Below are positions 48,163 through 56,488 of a stretch of DNA of 64,000 nt, one piece after another. Positions within the stretch are counted from its first letter, which is position 1; the number at the start of each line of letters is the position of its first letter. The stretch spans positions 2,480,001-2,544,000 of the forward strand of contig NZ_CP145335.1 in NCBI RefSeq assembly GCF_049568105.1, given 5' to 3'. The translations under genes and the position numbers were made by a program. The notes beneath the pieces were generated by a model. The model was not told the origin of the DNA, made no database searches, and saw only the letters and a list, made by a program, of their open reading frames with translations. This stretch comes from Salinisphaera sp049568105. GTDB lineage: Bacteria > Pseudomonadota > Gammaproteobacteria > Nevskiales > Salinisphaeraceae.

Positions 48163-48475
48163 TATCTCCTCCAGCTACTGTGCGGCGTTTATGTCGGTGC
48201 CGCTTTCTAATGCGCTGAGTGCGGTCATGAGCGATCGGCGCAAGCGTCGCTCCCGGCTTCGGCCAGCGGGTATTGAGGTGTGATAAGAGTGCCGCGCGAA
48301 GTCGGTCTGGCTGAGCCTGGGCCACTACGGGCGAACGCGCCCGATGCAGCCCGTTCACAGGCCAGCAGCCATTCGTGGCTCTCGCCTCGTTGCTCGTTTT
48401 ATTGACGCAGCGATGCCGTGCTCGAAGCCTGTTCAACAGGCCGCGCAGCCCTGCCCGCGCGGTCCATCCCCGACT
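48163..48475. other. 313-bp gap upstream of the GH78 pair
   Basis: This stretch lies between the stop of the PEP-CTERM-like gene and the first GH78 start. It probably contains the GH78 promoter. I see no convincing -10/-35 pair, no copy of the TTCGAC inverted repeat found upstream of rhmD, and no ORF with a good ribosome-binding site. Confidence 0.4.
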
Positions 48476-49111
48476 TCAGCTGTGCCGGCGGCCTCGCGAC
48501 CATGTCCAGGCGATAAGGCCGAGCCCCAGACAGAAAAAAGGCACCCCACTGGGTGCCGGTACCGGGCTTGCTTGATTTCCCGGCATGGCGGCATCCAGAG
48601 CCTGGCCGGTCTGGATGGCTGCCCCCGGTTCGGACTGGTAGGCAAAGCGCGCAAGCGTGAAATCGTTCAGCTCGGCATAGCCGAAGTGGACGCCGTCATC
48701 GAGCTGGAATTTCAGCCCGAGAAAGGCGAAATCATTATCGACCTGGGCTTGGGCCGGCGTCTCGAAGGACGTGAACGGGCCGCCGAAGATCATGTCGTCG
48801 CTGATCCGACTGCCGCTTAAGAAAGTGCTCACCGTGTCGGCCACGATCGGCGAGGCCGCGACCTGGGCCGTACCGCGCGTCGCCACGCCGGGCGAGGAGC
48901 CCGCGACCGGCCCCTGGGTCGGATCGTACAGAAACCGGTCGAAGACATAGCCAGCCTGGTTGTTTTCGCCCAGACCCACGTTGTAAGGCGCCTGGGAAAA
49001 ATCCGCGCCGGCATCAAAACCGATCACCTCGGCCTGGGCCGTGCCCGCTATACCGAAGCCCATGGCCAGACAGACCGCAATGCTGCGGCTCATCGAATGG
49101 ATAGACGTCAT
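48476..49111 (-). CDS. secreted protein of unknown function with PEP-CTERM-like tail
   Basis: I do not recognise a functional domain. The 211-residue protein has a Sec signal peptide cleaved near GTAQA-EV (residue 27), a Gly/Ala/Asp-rich beta-type middle and a tripartite tail from about residue 182: a Pro-rich motif (SPVPAPSG), a hydrophobic segment (VPFFCLGLGLIAWTW) and a basic end (SRGRRHS). That architecture matches exosortase-sorted PEP-CTERM-type proteins, although the motif is PAP rather than PEP. GGAGGAG precedes the ATG at 49111. It sits between the rhamnose catabolic operon and the GH78 genes, suggesting a surface role there, but that is inference. No exosortase gene is in the window. 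Confidence 0.75.
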   Translation of the reverse strand: MTSIHSMSRSIAVCLAMGFGIAGTAQAEVIGFDAGADFSQAPYNVGLGENNQAGYVFDRFLYDPTQGPVAGSSPGVATRGTAQVAASPIVADTVSTFLSGSRISDDMIFGGPFTSFETPAQAQVDNDFAFLGLKFQLDDGVHFGYAELNDFTLARFAYQSEPGAAIQTGQALDAAMPGNQASPVPAPSGVPFFCLGLGLIAWTWSRGRRHS

Positions 49112-49426
49112 CTCGCTCTCCTCCGCTTGATGGGCCGATTCCCATGGTCTGGTCCGGCCCTGAATAATTTTTTAGATTCGTTTTGCGGCGTACCGCTGGC
49201 CCACCAACTACTCAACCGGCCGATCAGGCGCTTGCTCGTCTAACGCAGGCCGCAACCCAGACTTATTTCTTGTTGTCATTCCGTGTGCCGGGCGCAGTGC
49301 CTCGTTTCGAGGCCGCCTCCTGACAAGACCGGCTTGCCTCGCGGGCCGGGTTCGATCATCCCGGCCCGCGAGGCAAATATAGGCGCCGGTCCGGACTTCG
49401 CCGAGCCCAGGCCAGCGCAGCTCGCC
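49112..49426. other. 315-bp gap between aldA and the PEP-CTERM-like gene
   Basis: The left part, upstream of the PEP-CTERM-like start, contains an AT-rich run at about 49163-49180 that may belong to its promoter. The right part holds the strong hairpin at 49334-49376 that closes the rhamnose catabolic operon. No ORF in the gap has a plausible ribosome-binding site. Confidence 0.5.
49334..49376 (-). terminator. hairpin terminator of the rhamnose catabolic operon
   Basis: A perfect 17-bp inverted repeat (49334-49350 with 49360-49376) with a 9-nt loop lies about 50 bp beyond the aldA stop. It has no long T tract on either strand, so it may act as an mRNA 3'-end stabiliser as well as, or instead of, a classic intrinsic terminator. 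Confidence 0.7.
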
Positions 49427-50869
49427 TCAGGTCTGGATATAAGCCACATGGGTACGGGTATATTCGTACAGCCCGTGCTTGCCGTCCGCGCCGCCGATGC
49501 CGGACTTGCCGGTACCGGCATGGAAGCCCTGCATGGCTTCGAAGTTTTCGCGGTTGATATAGGTCTCGCCGTATTCGAGTTCGCGACAGGCCTTGAGCGC
49601 GGCATTCAGGTCGCGGGTATAGATCGACGAGGTCAGGCCGTAGTCGGAGTTATTAGCCATGGCGATGGCTTCGTCCAGATCGTCGACCACCTGGATCGGC
49701 AGCACCGGGCCGAAGATTTCGTCTTTCATGACTTCCATATCCGGCGTACAGGCGGACAGCACGGTCGGCTCGAAATGATAGCCCTGCCCGACGTCGGCGA
49801 CTTGGCCGCCGGTCAATACCTGGGCACCGGCGTTTTTCGCCGACTCGACCATGGACGCGACTTTGTCGAGACCTTCCTGGTTGATCAGCGGCCCCATGTC
49901 GACCGAACTGTCGGCGCCCGGATCGCCATAGGTGGTGGCCTGCATCGCCTCGGCGATCCGCTGCTGGAAGGCTTCGGCGACCCCGCGCTGCACATACACA
50001 CGTTCGGCGCAGTTACAGACCTGGCCGTTGTTGATCACCCGCGAGTCCTTGATCGCCTGAACAGCCAGCTCGAGATCGGCATCGTCGAGCACGATCGCCG
50101 GCGCCTTGCCACCCAGCTCGAGGTTGACCTTGGTGATGTTGTCGGCAGCGTTATGCATGATCGCCGACCCGGTGGCCACGCTGCCGGTAAAGCTGATCAT
50201 GTCGACATCGCGATGCGCGGTCAGTGCACTGCCCGTCGTCGCCCCGCCACCGGAGACCACGTTGAACACGCCCTTGGGCAGGTCGATGGTATCGAGCAGC
50301 TTGGTGAACTCGAAGCAGTTGTTCGGCGTTTCCTCGCTGGGCTTGATCACGATGGTATTGCCGGTCACCAAGGCCGGCGCCATCTTGCGGGCGATCAAGA
50401 AAAACGGGAAGTTCCAGGGCAAAATCCCGGCGACGACGCCAAGCGGCTTGCGAAACAAAAACATATGTTCGCCCGGCCGGTCGCTTTCGATGATCTCGCC
50501 TTCGATACGGCGTGCCCATTCGGCCATATAGTCGAGATATTCGGCCGTGAAGTTCACCTCAGTTTCGGCCAGGGCCCGGACTTTGCCCTGCTCGGCCACG
50601 ATCGTGCTGGCCAAAGGTTCGACGTTGCTGCGAATCTTGTCGGCCAGTGTATGCAGATAGTTGGCGCGCTCGATCGCCGGCCGGGCCGCCCAGTCCTTCT
50701 GGGCCGCTCGCGCGGCCTCGACCGCGCGCTGTACGTCGTTGGCGTCGGACTCCGGCACCCGCGACAAGAGCTCGCCGTTGGCCGGATTGTGATTGTCGTG
50801 CGTCTGGCCTGCCGCCGACGCCACGAACGCCCCGTCGATGTAGTTCTGATAGGTCGTCACGTCGCTCAT
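49427..50869 (-). CDS. aldA: lactaldehyde dehydrogenase (AldA-type)
   Basis: This NAD-dependent aldehyde dehydrogenase should oxidise L-lactaldehyde, made by the rhamnonate aldolase, to L-lactate. The 480-residue protein closely follows E. coli AldA: RPGEHMFLFRKPLGV, the cofactor loop ILPWNFPFFLIARKM, the catalytic Glu in LELGGKAP and the nucleophile C285 in GQVCNCAERV, which is also position 285 in E. coli. The C-terminal ADGKHGLYEY region matches too. It is the last gene of the catabolic operon, 50 bp after the aldolase. Glycolaldehyde is another plausible substrate. Confidence 0.93.
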   Translation of the reverse strand: MSDVTTYQNYIDGAFVASAAGQTHDNHNPANGELLSRVPESDANDVQRAVEAARAAQKDWAARPAIERANYLHTLADKIRSNVEPLASTIVAEQGKVRALAETEVNFTAEYLDYMAEWARRIEGEIIESDRPGEHMFLFRKPLGVVAGILPWNFPFFLIARKMAPALVTGNTIVIKPSEETPNNCFEFTKLLDTIDLPKGVFNVVSGGGATTGSALTAHRDVDMISFTGSVATGSAIMHNAADNITKVNLELGGKAPAIVLDDADLELAVQAIKDSRVINNGQVCNCAERVYVQRGVAEAFQQRIAEAMQATTYGDPGADSSVDMGPLINQEGLDKVASMVESAKNAGAQVLTGGQVADVGQGYHFEPTVLSACTPDMEVMKDEIFGPVLPIQVVDDLDEAIAMANNSDYGLTSSIYTRDLNAALKACRELEYGETYINRENFEAMQGFHAGTGKSGIGGADGKHGLYEYTRTHVAYIQT

Positions 50870-50919
50870 CTCGATCTCCTCGCTGGAAATACGGGGTCTT
50901 TTCTTAGGCCCCGCGTGGG

Positions 50920-51726
50920 TCAGTAGGTGGTTCGTTCGCCGGGGGCGCTGCCGCCGCGGTGACGGGCAGCATTGGCATCCGCTGCCGTTTTGAGCAGGGC
51001 CACATCGAGCCCGGTGGCAATGAAGTCGAAACCGGCCTCGCGATAGCGCGTTGCATCAGCCTCGCCTGGGGCGAGAATGCCAGCCGCCTTGCCAGCGGCC
51101 TGGGTTGCCTCGAGCACGCGGCTGATGGATTTTTGTACTTCGGCATGGCCGGGGTTGCCGATATGGCCCATATTGGTGGACAGATCAGCCGGGCCGACAA
51201 ACACCGCATCGACGCCCTCGGTTTGGGCGATGGCCTCGACGTTATCGACCCCGGTCGGCGATTCGACCTGGGCGATCAGGCACAGGCTATCGGCGGCGCG
51301 CTGGGCATAGTCGCTAATCGAGCCCCAGCGGTCGGCACGGATGACACCGGCGCCCATGCCGCGGAAACCAGACGGGGCATAGCGTGTCGCCGCGACCAGG
51401 TCGGCGGCCTGCTCGCCGGTCTCGACCATCGGTACCATTAGCGTCCGGGTTCCAATATCCAGAAGCTGCTTGATCAGCGCCGGATCGTGATTGACGGCGC
51501 GCACGATCGGCGCACCAGGATAACCCTCGATGGCACGCAGCTGCTCGAGAATGGTCACCACCGTATTCGGTGCATGCTCGCCGTCGATTAGCAGCCAGTC
51601 GAAACCGGCCGTGGCTACGACCTCGGCGGTATAGGCATTGGCTAGCCCCAGCCAGCAGCCGTAGAGCGCGTCGCCGGCCGGTTTCGAGGCAAGATGGGTT
51701 TTGAAGGCGTTGGCGGGAAATTCCAT
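50920..51726 (-). CDS. rhmA: 2-keto-3-deoxy-L-rhamnonate aldolase (HpcH/HpaI family)
   Basis: This class II, metal-dependent aldolase most likely splits 2-keto-3-deoxy-L-rhamnonate to pyruvate and L-lactaldehyde. The 268-residue TIM barrel has WLLIDGEHAPN, the VRAVNHDP arginine, the metal ligands in QVESPTG and GPADLSTNMG, and the usual length. The assignment to rhamnonate comes from context (rhmD, lactonase, AldA); on sequence alone related substrates such as 2,4-dihydroxyhept-2-enedioate remain possible. It lies 24 bp after the SDR gene. Confidence 0.88.
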   Translation of the reverse strand: MEFPANAFKTHLASKPAGDALYGCWLGLANAYTAEVVATAGFDWLLIDGEHAPNTVVTILEQLRAIEGYPGAPIVRAVNHDPALIKQLLDIGTRTLMVPMVETGEQAADLVAATRYAPSGFRGMGAGVIRADRWGSISDYAQRAADSLCLIAQVESPTGVDNVEAIAQTEGVDAVFVGPADLSTNMGHIGNPGHAEVQKSISRVLEATQAAGKAAGILAPGEADATRYREAGFDFIATGLDVALLKTAADANAARHRGGSAPGERTTY

Positions 51727-51750
51727 TTATGGCTCTCGATAAAACATGAA

Positions 51751-52521
51751 TTACTGCAGATTGACGTATAAGCCGCCGTCGACCAACAACGCCGCCCCGC
51801 TCACGTACTTGGCCAGATCCGAAGCCAGGAACACGGCCGGTCCGCCCATGTCGTCCGGCGCGCCCAGCCGGCCGAGCGGTGTGCGCGAGACCATGTAATC
51901 GCGCTTGCTCGTATCCGATAGGTCATCGCGATTGATATCGGTCTCGATGGTGCCCGGCAGCAACGCATTGCAGCGGATGCCATGCGGGCCGAGCGCGACC
52001 GCGGTGGATTGCATCAACGACAACACGCCGGCCTTGGTGGGCGTGTAATGGGTCTGCATGCCGCCGCCGACCAGCGCCGAAATCGAGCTGACCGCGATGA
52101 TCGAGCCGCCGTCGCCCTGCTCGACCATCTGGTTGGCCGCGGCCTGTACGGCGAAAAACGCGCCGTTGAGGTTGACGTCCACGGTCTTGAGATAGGTCTC
52201 GCGCGGCATATCCAGAAACGAATGGAACGGACAAATCCCGGCGTTGTTGATGAGCACATCCAACCGGCCGAAGGCATTGACCGCGGTCTCGACCAGCGCA
52301 TCGCCCGTCTCCGGTTTTTCGGCCGAAGCCGCGACCCAGGCCGATTGCACGCCGTGCGCCTCGATCTCGGCCGCTGTGGCGGCCAGCGTCTCGCGCTCGG
52401 CGGCCGTGTCCTCGGCGCTGATCGCGACGTTGGCGCCGTGCTCGGCACAGGCCAGCGCGATACCGCGGCCGATGCCCCGCGATCCGCCGGTCACGAAGAT
52501 GTTTTTACCTGTCAGCAGCAT
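51751..52521 (-). CDS. short-chain dehydrogenase, probable L-rhamnose 1-dehydrogenase
   Basis: This NAD(P)-dependent classical SDR probably oxidises L-rhamnose to L-rhamnono-1,4-lactone, the first step of the non-phosphorylative route. The 256-residue protein has the cofactor motif TGGSRGIGRGIA, NNAGICPF near residue 91, the catalytic Ser in AVSSISALVGGG, the YTPTK pair and the C-terminal LVDGGLYV. Substrate is inferred from its place between rhaT and the aldolase and from the lactonase in the same operon. Confidence 0.87.
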   Translation of the reverse strand: MLLTGKNIFVTGGSRGIGRGIALACAEHGANVAISAEDTAAERETLAATAAEIEAHGVQSAWVAASAEKPETGDALVETAVNAFGRLDVLINNAGICPFHSFLDMPRETYLKTVDVNLNGAFFAVQAAANQMVEQGDGGSIIAVSSISALVGGGMQTHYTPTKAGVLSLMQSTAVALGPHGIRCNALLPGTIETDINRDDLSDTSKRDYMVSRTPLGRLGAPDDMGGPAVFLASDLAKYVSGAALLVDGGLYVNLQ

Positions 52522-52569
52522 ATCCTTGCCTCATTGTCTTGGTGGGCGATACGCCCGTCGTTCGGCGTA

Positions 52570-53628
52570 TCAACGCAGATAATTGCCCCAGCCGACCATC
52601 GCGATCGATACCAAGATCACCACGATGCCGGCGGTCAGTACGCTTCGGTTGGCGGTGCTCGTGCCACGCCATTCCCTGAAGAACAGCCCCCACAAATTCG
52701 ACACGATGATGATGAACGACATATGCAGCACCCAGGAGCTGGCGTCGTTATGCAGGCGCGATGCGCCCATGCCGTAGAAGAAGAACTGCAAAAACCAGGT
52801 GGTACCGGCAGCGGCACAGAGCAGATAGTTGCGCAGCAGCGGCGAGTCGCTATTCACATAGTCGCCATAGCTGCGGTTACGGAAGTTCATGGCGATACAC
52901 CAGATAGCATTGGTGGTCAGCCCGCCCCACATGATGACCATGAACGTGACGTTGTTCTGGAATAACGAGTTGGCGCCGCTATCGATCGCTGCCTCGGCCA
53001 GCGGGCGACCGGCGTTAATGCCCCAGTTAAAAGCCGCCGACAACACGCCCGAGATCACGGCGACGATCAGCCCCTTGCCGAGCGAGAACTCGGCCACGCC
53101 GGCGTATTTGTCGTCGTCGGAGACTTCTTTTTCTTTCATCATGCCGGCCCGACCACAGATCGCGATCCCGATCAGCGATACCGCCACGCCCACCAGTACC
53201 CACTGGCCACCGGCATGGGTGAGCATCTGGCTGATCGTGCCGTCCTCGGCGTTGGTGAACAGATCGCGATACAGCGGCGGCATTAGCGCACCGAAGGTCG
53301 AGGTCAGCCCCATGACGATCGACATGCCGAGCGACAGACCGAGATAGCGCATGGTCAGGCCGAAGGTCAGACCGCCGATGCCCCACAGCACCCCGAAGAT
53401 ATAGGTCCAGAACAGAGTCGAAAAATCGGCCCCGGCGAGCACCTCGCCATAACCCGGAACGGTCAGAACCGCTGCGATCCATGGCACCAGCAGCCATGAG
53501 AACAGTCCACCGAGAATCCATAGACTCTCCCAGGACCAGCGTTTGACCTCTTTGTAGGGAATATAAAAGCTGCCGGCTGCGAAGCCGCCGACAAAGTGCA
53601 GAAAAATCCCGAGTATTACGGCGCCCAA
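52570..53628 (-). CDS. rhaT: L-rhamnose/proton symporter RhaT
   Basis: RhaT imports L-rhamnose with protons across the inner membrane. The 352-residue protein has about ten hydrophobic helices and the family opening LGIFLHFVGG with YIPYKEVKRWSWESLW, closely parallel to E. coli RhaT. The frame starts with TTG at 53628, preceded by AAGGAG at a good distance, and there is no better ATG, so I accept TTG. It follows the lactonase by 46 bp. Confidence 0.92.
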   Translation of the reverse strand: MGAVILGIFLHFVGGFAAGSFYIPYKEVKRWSWESLWILGGLFSWLLVPWIAAVLTVPGYGEVLAGADFSTLFWTYIFGVLWGIGGLTFGLTMRYLGLSLGMSIVMGLTSTFGALMPPLYRDLFTNAEDGTISQMLTHAGGQWVLVGVAVSLIGIAICGRAGMMKEKEVSDDDKYAGVAEFSLGKGLIVAVISGVLSAAFNWGINAGRPLAEAAIDSGANSLFQNNVTFMVIMWGGLTTNAIWCIAMNFRNRSYGDYVNSDSPLLRNYLLCAAAGTTWFLQFFFYGMGASRLHNDASSWVLHMSFIIIVSNLWGLFFREWRGTSTANRSVLTAGIVVILVSIAMVGWGNYLR

Positions 53629-53674
53629 GCCAAACTCCTTACCCTAGAAAATCATAAGCCGTGTCATGTCGGCC

Positions 53675-54571
53675 TTATCGATCCAACCGATAGACGCGGC
53701 GTGCGTTGTGTTCGAAAAGTGCGGCCCGATCGGTCGCGCTGGCCTTGGACAGGATCTCGGCATAGGCCTGCCAGATCGCGTCGTAGCCGGCATATAGCCC
53801 GTCGACCGGATAGTTGGAAGCGAATAGACAGCGCTCGACGCCGAAGGTATCGATCGCCTCGAAGATCAGCGGCCGGATCGAACCCTGGTTCCAGTCGTGA
53901 TCGAGCATGCCGAAACCCGACAGCTTGATCGTCACATTGGGCAGACGAGCCAGCGCGCGCAGCCCATCGCGCCAGGCTCGCCAACCGCCGAGCCGAGTGC
54001 GATCGACATACATACCGGCATGGTTGATCACGAACGTCACGTCTGGGTGTTCCGCGGCCAGGATCGCCGCGGCCGGCATTTGGTCGGGATAGAGCTGCAG
54101 ATCGAAGGACAGCCCGAACTCGGCCAGCAGTGCGAAGTTCGCCCGCCACTGGGGTTCGCGCATGTAGTGCCGGCCGACGTAGTCGAACAACGGATCGGCG
54201 TGCACGTTCAGAATCTGACGTACACCGCGTATCCGGTCACTGGCCGCGAGCTGGCGGGCCAGTACGTTACGGGCATCGGGTACCGAAAGATCGGCGCCAA
54301 CCACCAACGCACTCGGCAGGTCGGCCGAGTTGTCGGCCTGGGGCAGCGTTGCCAGCCACTCGGTCTCGCGCACCGGGTCGAGCGCGTCGGCCTCGATATG
54401 CACAGCGGCCGTGATCTCGATATCGGTGGCCGCCGATAATAAATTGGCCGGCCCGAAATCGTGGGCCATTGGCGAATAATCGCCGAGCAGATTCGGCTGC
54501 GGATTCTCTAGCCAGGGCTGATTGCCGAGATCAAGCCGCCAGAAATGCACATGGGGATCGACGACACGCAT
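53675..54571 (-). CDS. amidohydrolase-family lactonase, probable L-rhamnono-1,4-lactonase
   Basis: This 298-residue TIM-barrel hydrolase (COG3618-like) likely opens L-rhamnono-lactone to L-rhamnonate. It has the family opening MRVVDPHVHFWRLD with the HxH metal pair, FVINHAG near 165, KLSGFGML and the FASNYPVDG aspartate. It is followed by rhaT and preceded by the MFS gene in the operon, matching lactonases of known rhamnose, fucose and arabinose pathways. Exact substrate is inferred from context. Confidence 0.87.
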   Translation of the reverse strand: MRVVDPHVHFWRLDLGNQPWLENPQPNLLGDYSPMAHDFGPANLLSAATDIEITAAVHIEADALDPVRETEWLATLPQADNSADLPSALVVGADLSVPDARNVLARQLAASDRIRGVRQILNVHADPLFDYVGRHYMREPQWRANFALLAEFGLSFDLQLYPDQMPAAAILAAEHPDVTFVINHAGMYVDRTRLGGWRAWRDGLRALARLPNVTIKLSGFGMLDHDWNQGSIRPLIFEAIDTFGVERCLFASNYPVDGLYAGYDAIWQAYAEILSKASATDRAALFEHNARRVYRLDR

Positions 54572-54613
54572 GGTCAGAAGCGGCTCTGGCGGTGGCGATC
54601 GAGCGTAAATTTG

Positions 54614-55936
54614 TCATCCATATTGACTCTCCTGCTGCGCTTCATATCTTCGAGCCTGGCCGGCCGACCGGGGCGACGCGCCGCTCTTGTTCAGCCCCCA
54701 GATGAATAGCGAACCCAGTACGGCAATTCCGGCCAGGGTCAACAGGCCGGCCGCCTTGTCGTTGAACAGCGCATCGGCGCGTACCCGAATGATCGGCGCG
54801 ACGAACCCGCCAATCGCGCCGAACATATTGATGAAACCGATACCGGCGGCCAGCGCGGTGCCGGACAGCAATCGGCTGGGCAACGTCCAGAACACCGGCT
54901 GCACGGCGATGAAGCCCGCCGCTGCGATGCATAGCGCGATAATCGCCAGAAGTGGCGATACGAGCCCGGACGCCCCAACCGCAAGCCCGGCAGCCAGCAA
55001 CGTTAGCGCCGCGATATGCCGGCGCTCGTCGATTCGGTCGGACAGCCGTGGGATGAACCAGGTGCCCAACAACGCTGCGACCCAGGGAATAGAAGCCACC
55101 ACCGAAGCCCAGAAACCGACCTCGGTCCCCAACAGGGCGGCCACCTGGGTGGGCAAGAAGAAGATCAGGCCATAGACGGCGGCCTGGATCGCCAGATAGA
55201 TCAGCGCCAAATGCCAGACCTGCGGATTGCGGATCGCATCGGCCGACCGCGACGTGGCCGTTTGCCGCTCTTCCTCGTTCAAGCAGTCTTGCAGCGCCTG
55301 TTTTTCGTCGGCGCTCAGAAAACGGGCTTTGGCCGGCGTATCGTCGAGCCATACGAAGGTGAACAGCCCGGCGACGACCGCCAATAGCCCTTCGACCACG
55401 AACATCCAGAACCAGCCCGGTTGACCTAAAATGCCCTGCATTTCCAGCAAAGCCCCCGACAACGGCGAGCCGAGGGTCAGCGCCAGCGGCGCCCCCATAT
55501 AGAACAGCCCCATGACCCCGGCCCGATATTCGCGTGGGAACCACAGCGCGGTGAGATAAATCATGCCTGGGAAAAAGCCGGCTTCGACCGCGCCTAGAAA
55601 CAGCCGCACCAGCAGGAACTTGGCTTCGGTGTCGGCGAAGGCCATGCCGGCAGACAGCAGCCCCCAGAGCACAGTGATGGTGCCGATCCAGCGTCGGGCG
55701 CCCCAGCGATGCAGAATCAGATTGGCCGGCACGCCGAGTACGGCATAAAGCACGAAGAAAATGCCCGCACCCAGCGCGTAGACGTCGTCGCTCAAGCCGG
55801 TGTCGAGCTGAAAAGCCTCTTTGGCGAAGCCGATATTGGAGCGATCGAGAAACGCCAGCACGTACAGCGCCAGCATGAACGGAATCAGGCGCCATCGATT
55901 CTTTCTGACCGCCGTCTCCACCGAGGACATCGTCAT
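54614..55936 (-). CDS. MFS transporter (anion:cation symporter type), possible rhamnonate carrier
   Basis: The 440-residue protein has 12 predicted membrane helices and the opening LALYVLAFLDRSNIGFAKE, typical of the ACS family that moves sugar acids with protons. In E. coli an ACS carrier (RhmT/YfaV) is encoded beside rhmD and rhmA, so L-rhamnonate is a reasonable substrate here, next to a separate rhamnose importer RhaT. The start is ATG at 55936, overlapping the TGA of a possible 76-residue ORF as ATGA; a second ATG at 55930 is also possible. Confidence 0.88.
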   Translation of the reverse strand: MTMSSVETAVRKNRWRLIPFMLALYVLAFLDRSNIGFAKEAFQLDTGLSDDVYALGAGIFFVLYAVLGVPANLILHRWGARRWIGTITVLWGLLSAGMAFADTEAKFLLVRLFLGAVEAGFFPGMIYLTALWFPREYRAGVMGLFYMGAPLALTLGSPLSGALLEMQGILGQPGWFWMFVVEGLLAVVAGLFTFVWLDDTPAKARFLSADEKQALQDCLNEEERQTATSRSADAIRNPQVWHLALIYLAIQAAVYGLIFFLPTQVAALLGTEVGFWASVVASIPWVAALLGTWFIPRLSDRIDERRHIAALTLLAAGLAVGASGLVSPLLAIIALCIAAAGFIAVQPVFWTLPSRLLSGTALAAGIGFINMFGAIGGFVAPIIRVRADALFNDKAAGLLTLAGIAVLGSLFIWGLNKSGASPRSAGQARRYEAQQESQYG

Positions 55937-56163
55937 ACCCCCGCCGCCAAAGACTGCCTGTTCGGTGCGCTCGCCAGCTGGGCGCCGGAGTAGCCCCCAC
56001 CACCGCCGGGCATCGACGCATACATACCACGCTCGGCGACGTGCTGGTCATCGCTTAAAGCGCCTGACGGCATGGGAACACAGCCTGCCCGAGGCTGACG
56101 GCCTGGCCACCCCTGACGGGCTGAATCGAGGCTTGTCGGCAACGCCTGCATCGGCTCAGCCAT
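55933..56163 (-). CDS. possible 76-residue ORF bridging rhaM and the MFS gene
   Basis: This frame starts with an ATG that overlaps the last codons of rhaM and ends in a TGA that overlaps the MFS start (ATGA). It therefore fills the only sizeable gap in the operon exactly. The product is Gly/Ala/Pro/Met-rich with a run of five glycines and has no recognisable domain, signal peptide or membrane segment. No Shine-Dalgarno stands out. It may be a real coupled small protein or only an open stretch in GC-rich DNA. Confidence 0.35.
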   Translation of the reverse strand: MAEPMQALPTSLDSARQGWPGRQPRAGCVPMPSGALSDDQHVAERGMYASMPGGGGGYSGAQLASAPNRQSLAAGV

Positions 56164-56485
56164 TGCTCTCGGGCGTCATCGCGAACACCGGCTCGAGCGC
56201 CTCGGTGATCGGCGCGTCGTCCGGCGCGGTTTCCATGATGTCGGCCATATACGCCCACCAGCGCTGCATGACCTCGTGGCCAGGCAGTTCGTCGACGTGG
56301 TGGGCCTCGGCCAGATGCATGACCGCGAACAGCCGACCGCTGTCTTCGTTGACAAAGATCCGGTAGTCGTACACCCCGGCTTCGCGCAGCAGATCGGCGA
56401 GCTCCGGCCAGATCGCGTCGTGGCGACGCCGATATTCAGCGACTTGGCCGGGATAGAGCTGCATCTCGAAAGCGCGCACAGGCAT
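56156..56485 (-). CDS. rhaM: L-rhamnose mutarotase
   Basis: RhaM interconverts alpha and beta anomers of L-rhamnose so that the dehydrogenase receives its preferred form. The 109-residue protein matches the family: RAFEMQLYPGQ, the catalytic-His segment YRRRHDAIWPEL near 19-30, YRIFVNEDSGRLFAV and the RWWAYMADIM motif. It lies 3 bp after rhmD in the same operon. Confidence 0.95.
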   Translation of the reverse strand: MPVRAFEMQLYPGQVAEYRRRHDAIWPELADLLREAGVYDYRIFVNEDSGRLFAVMHLAEAHHVDELPGHEVMQRWWAYMADIMETAPDDAPITEALEPVFAMTPESNG

Positions 56486-56488
56486 GGC

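Noticed and set aside
49283..50926. 547-codon plus-strand open frame opposite aldA
   Set aside because: It is a shadow of the AldA gene produced by GC-rich codon bias. The minus-strand protein has all catalytic motifs, and the plus frame has none.
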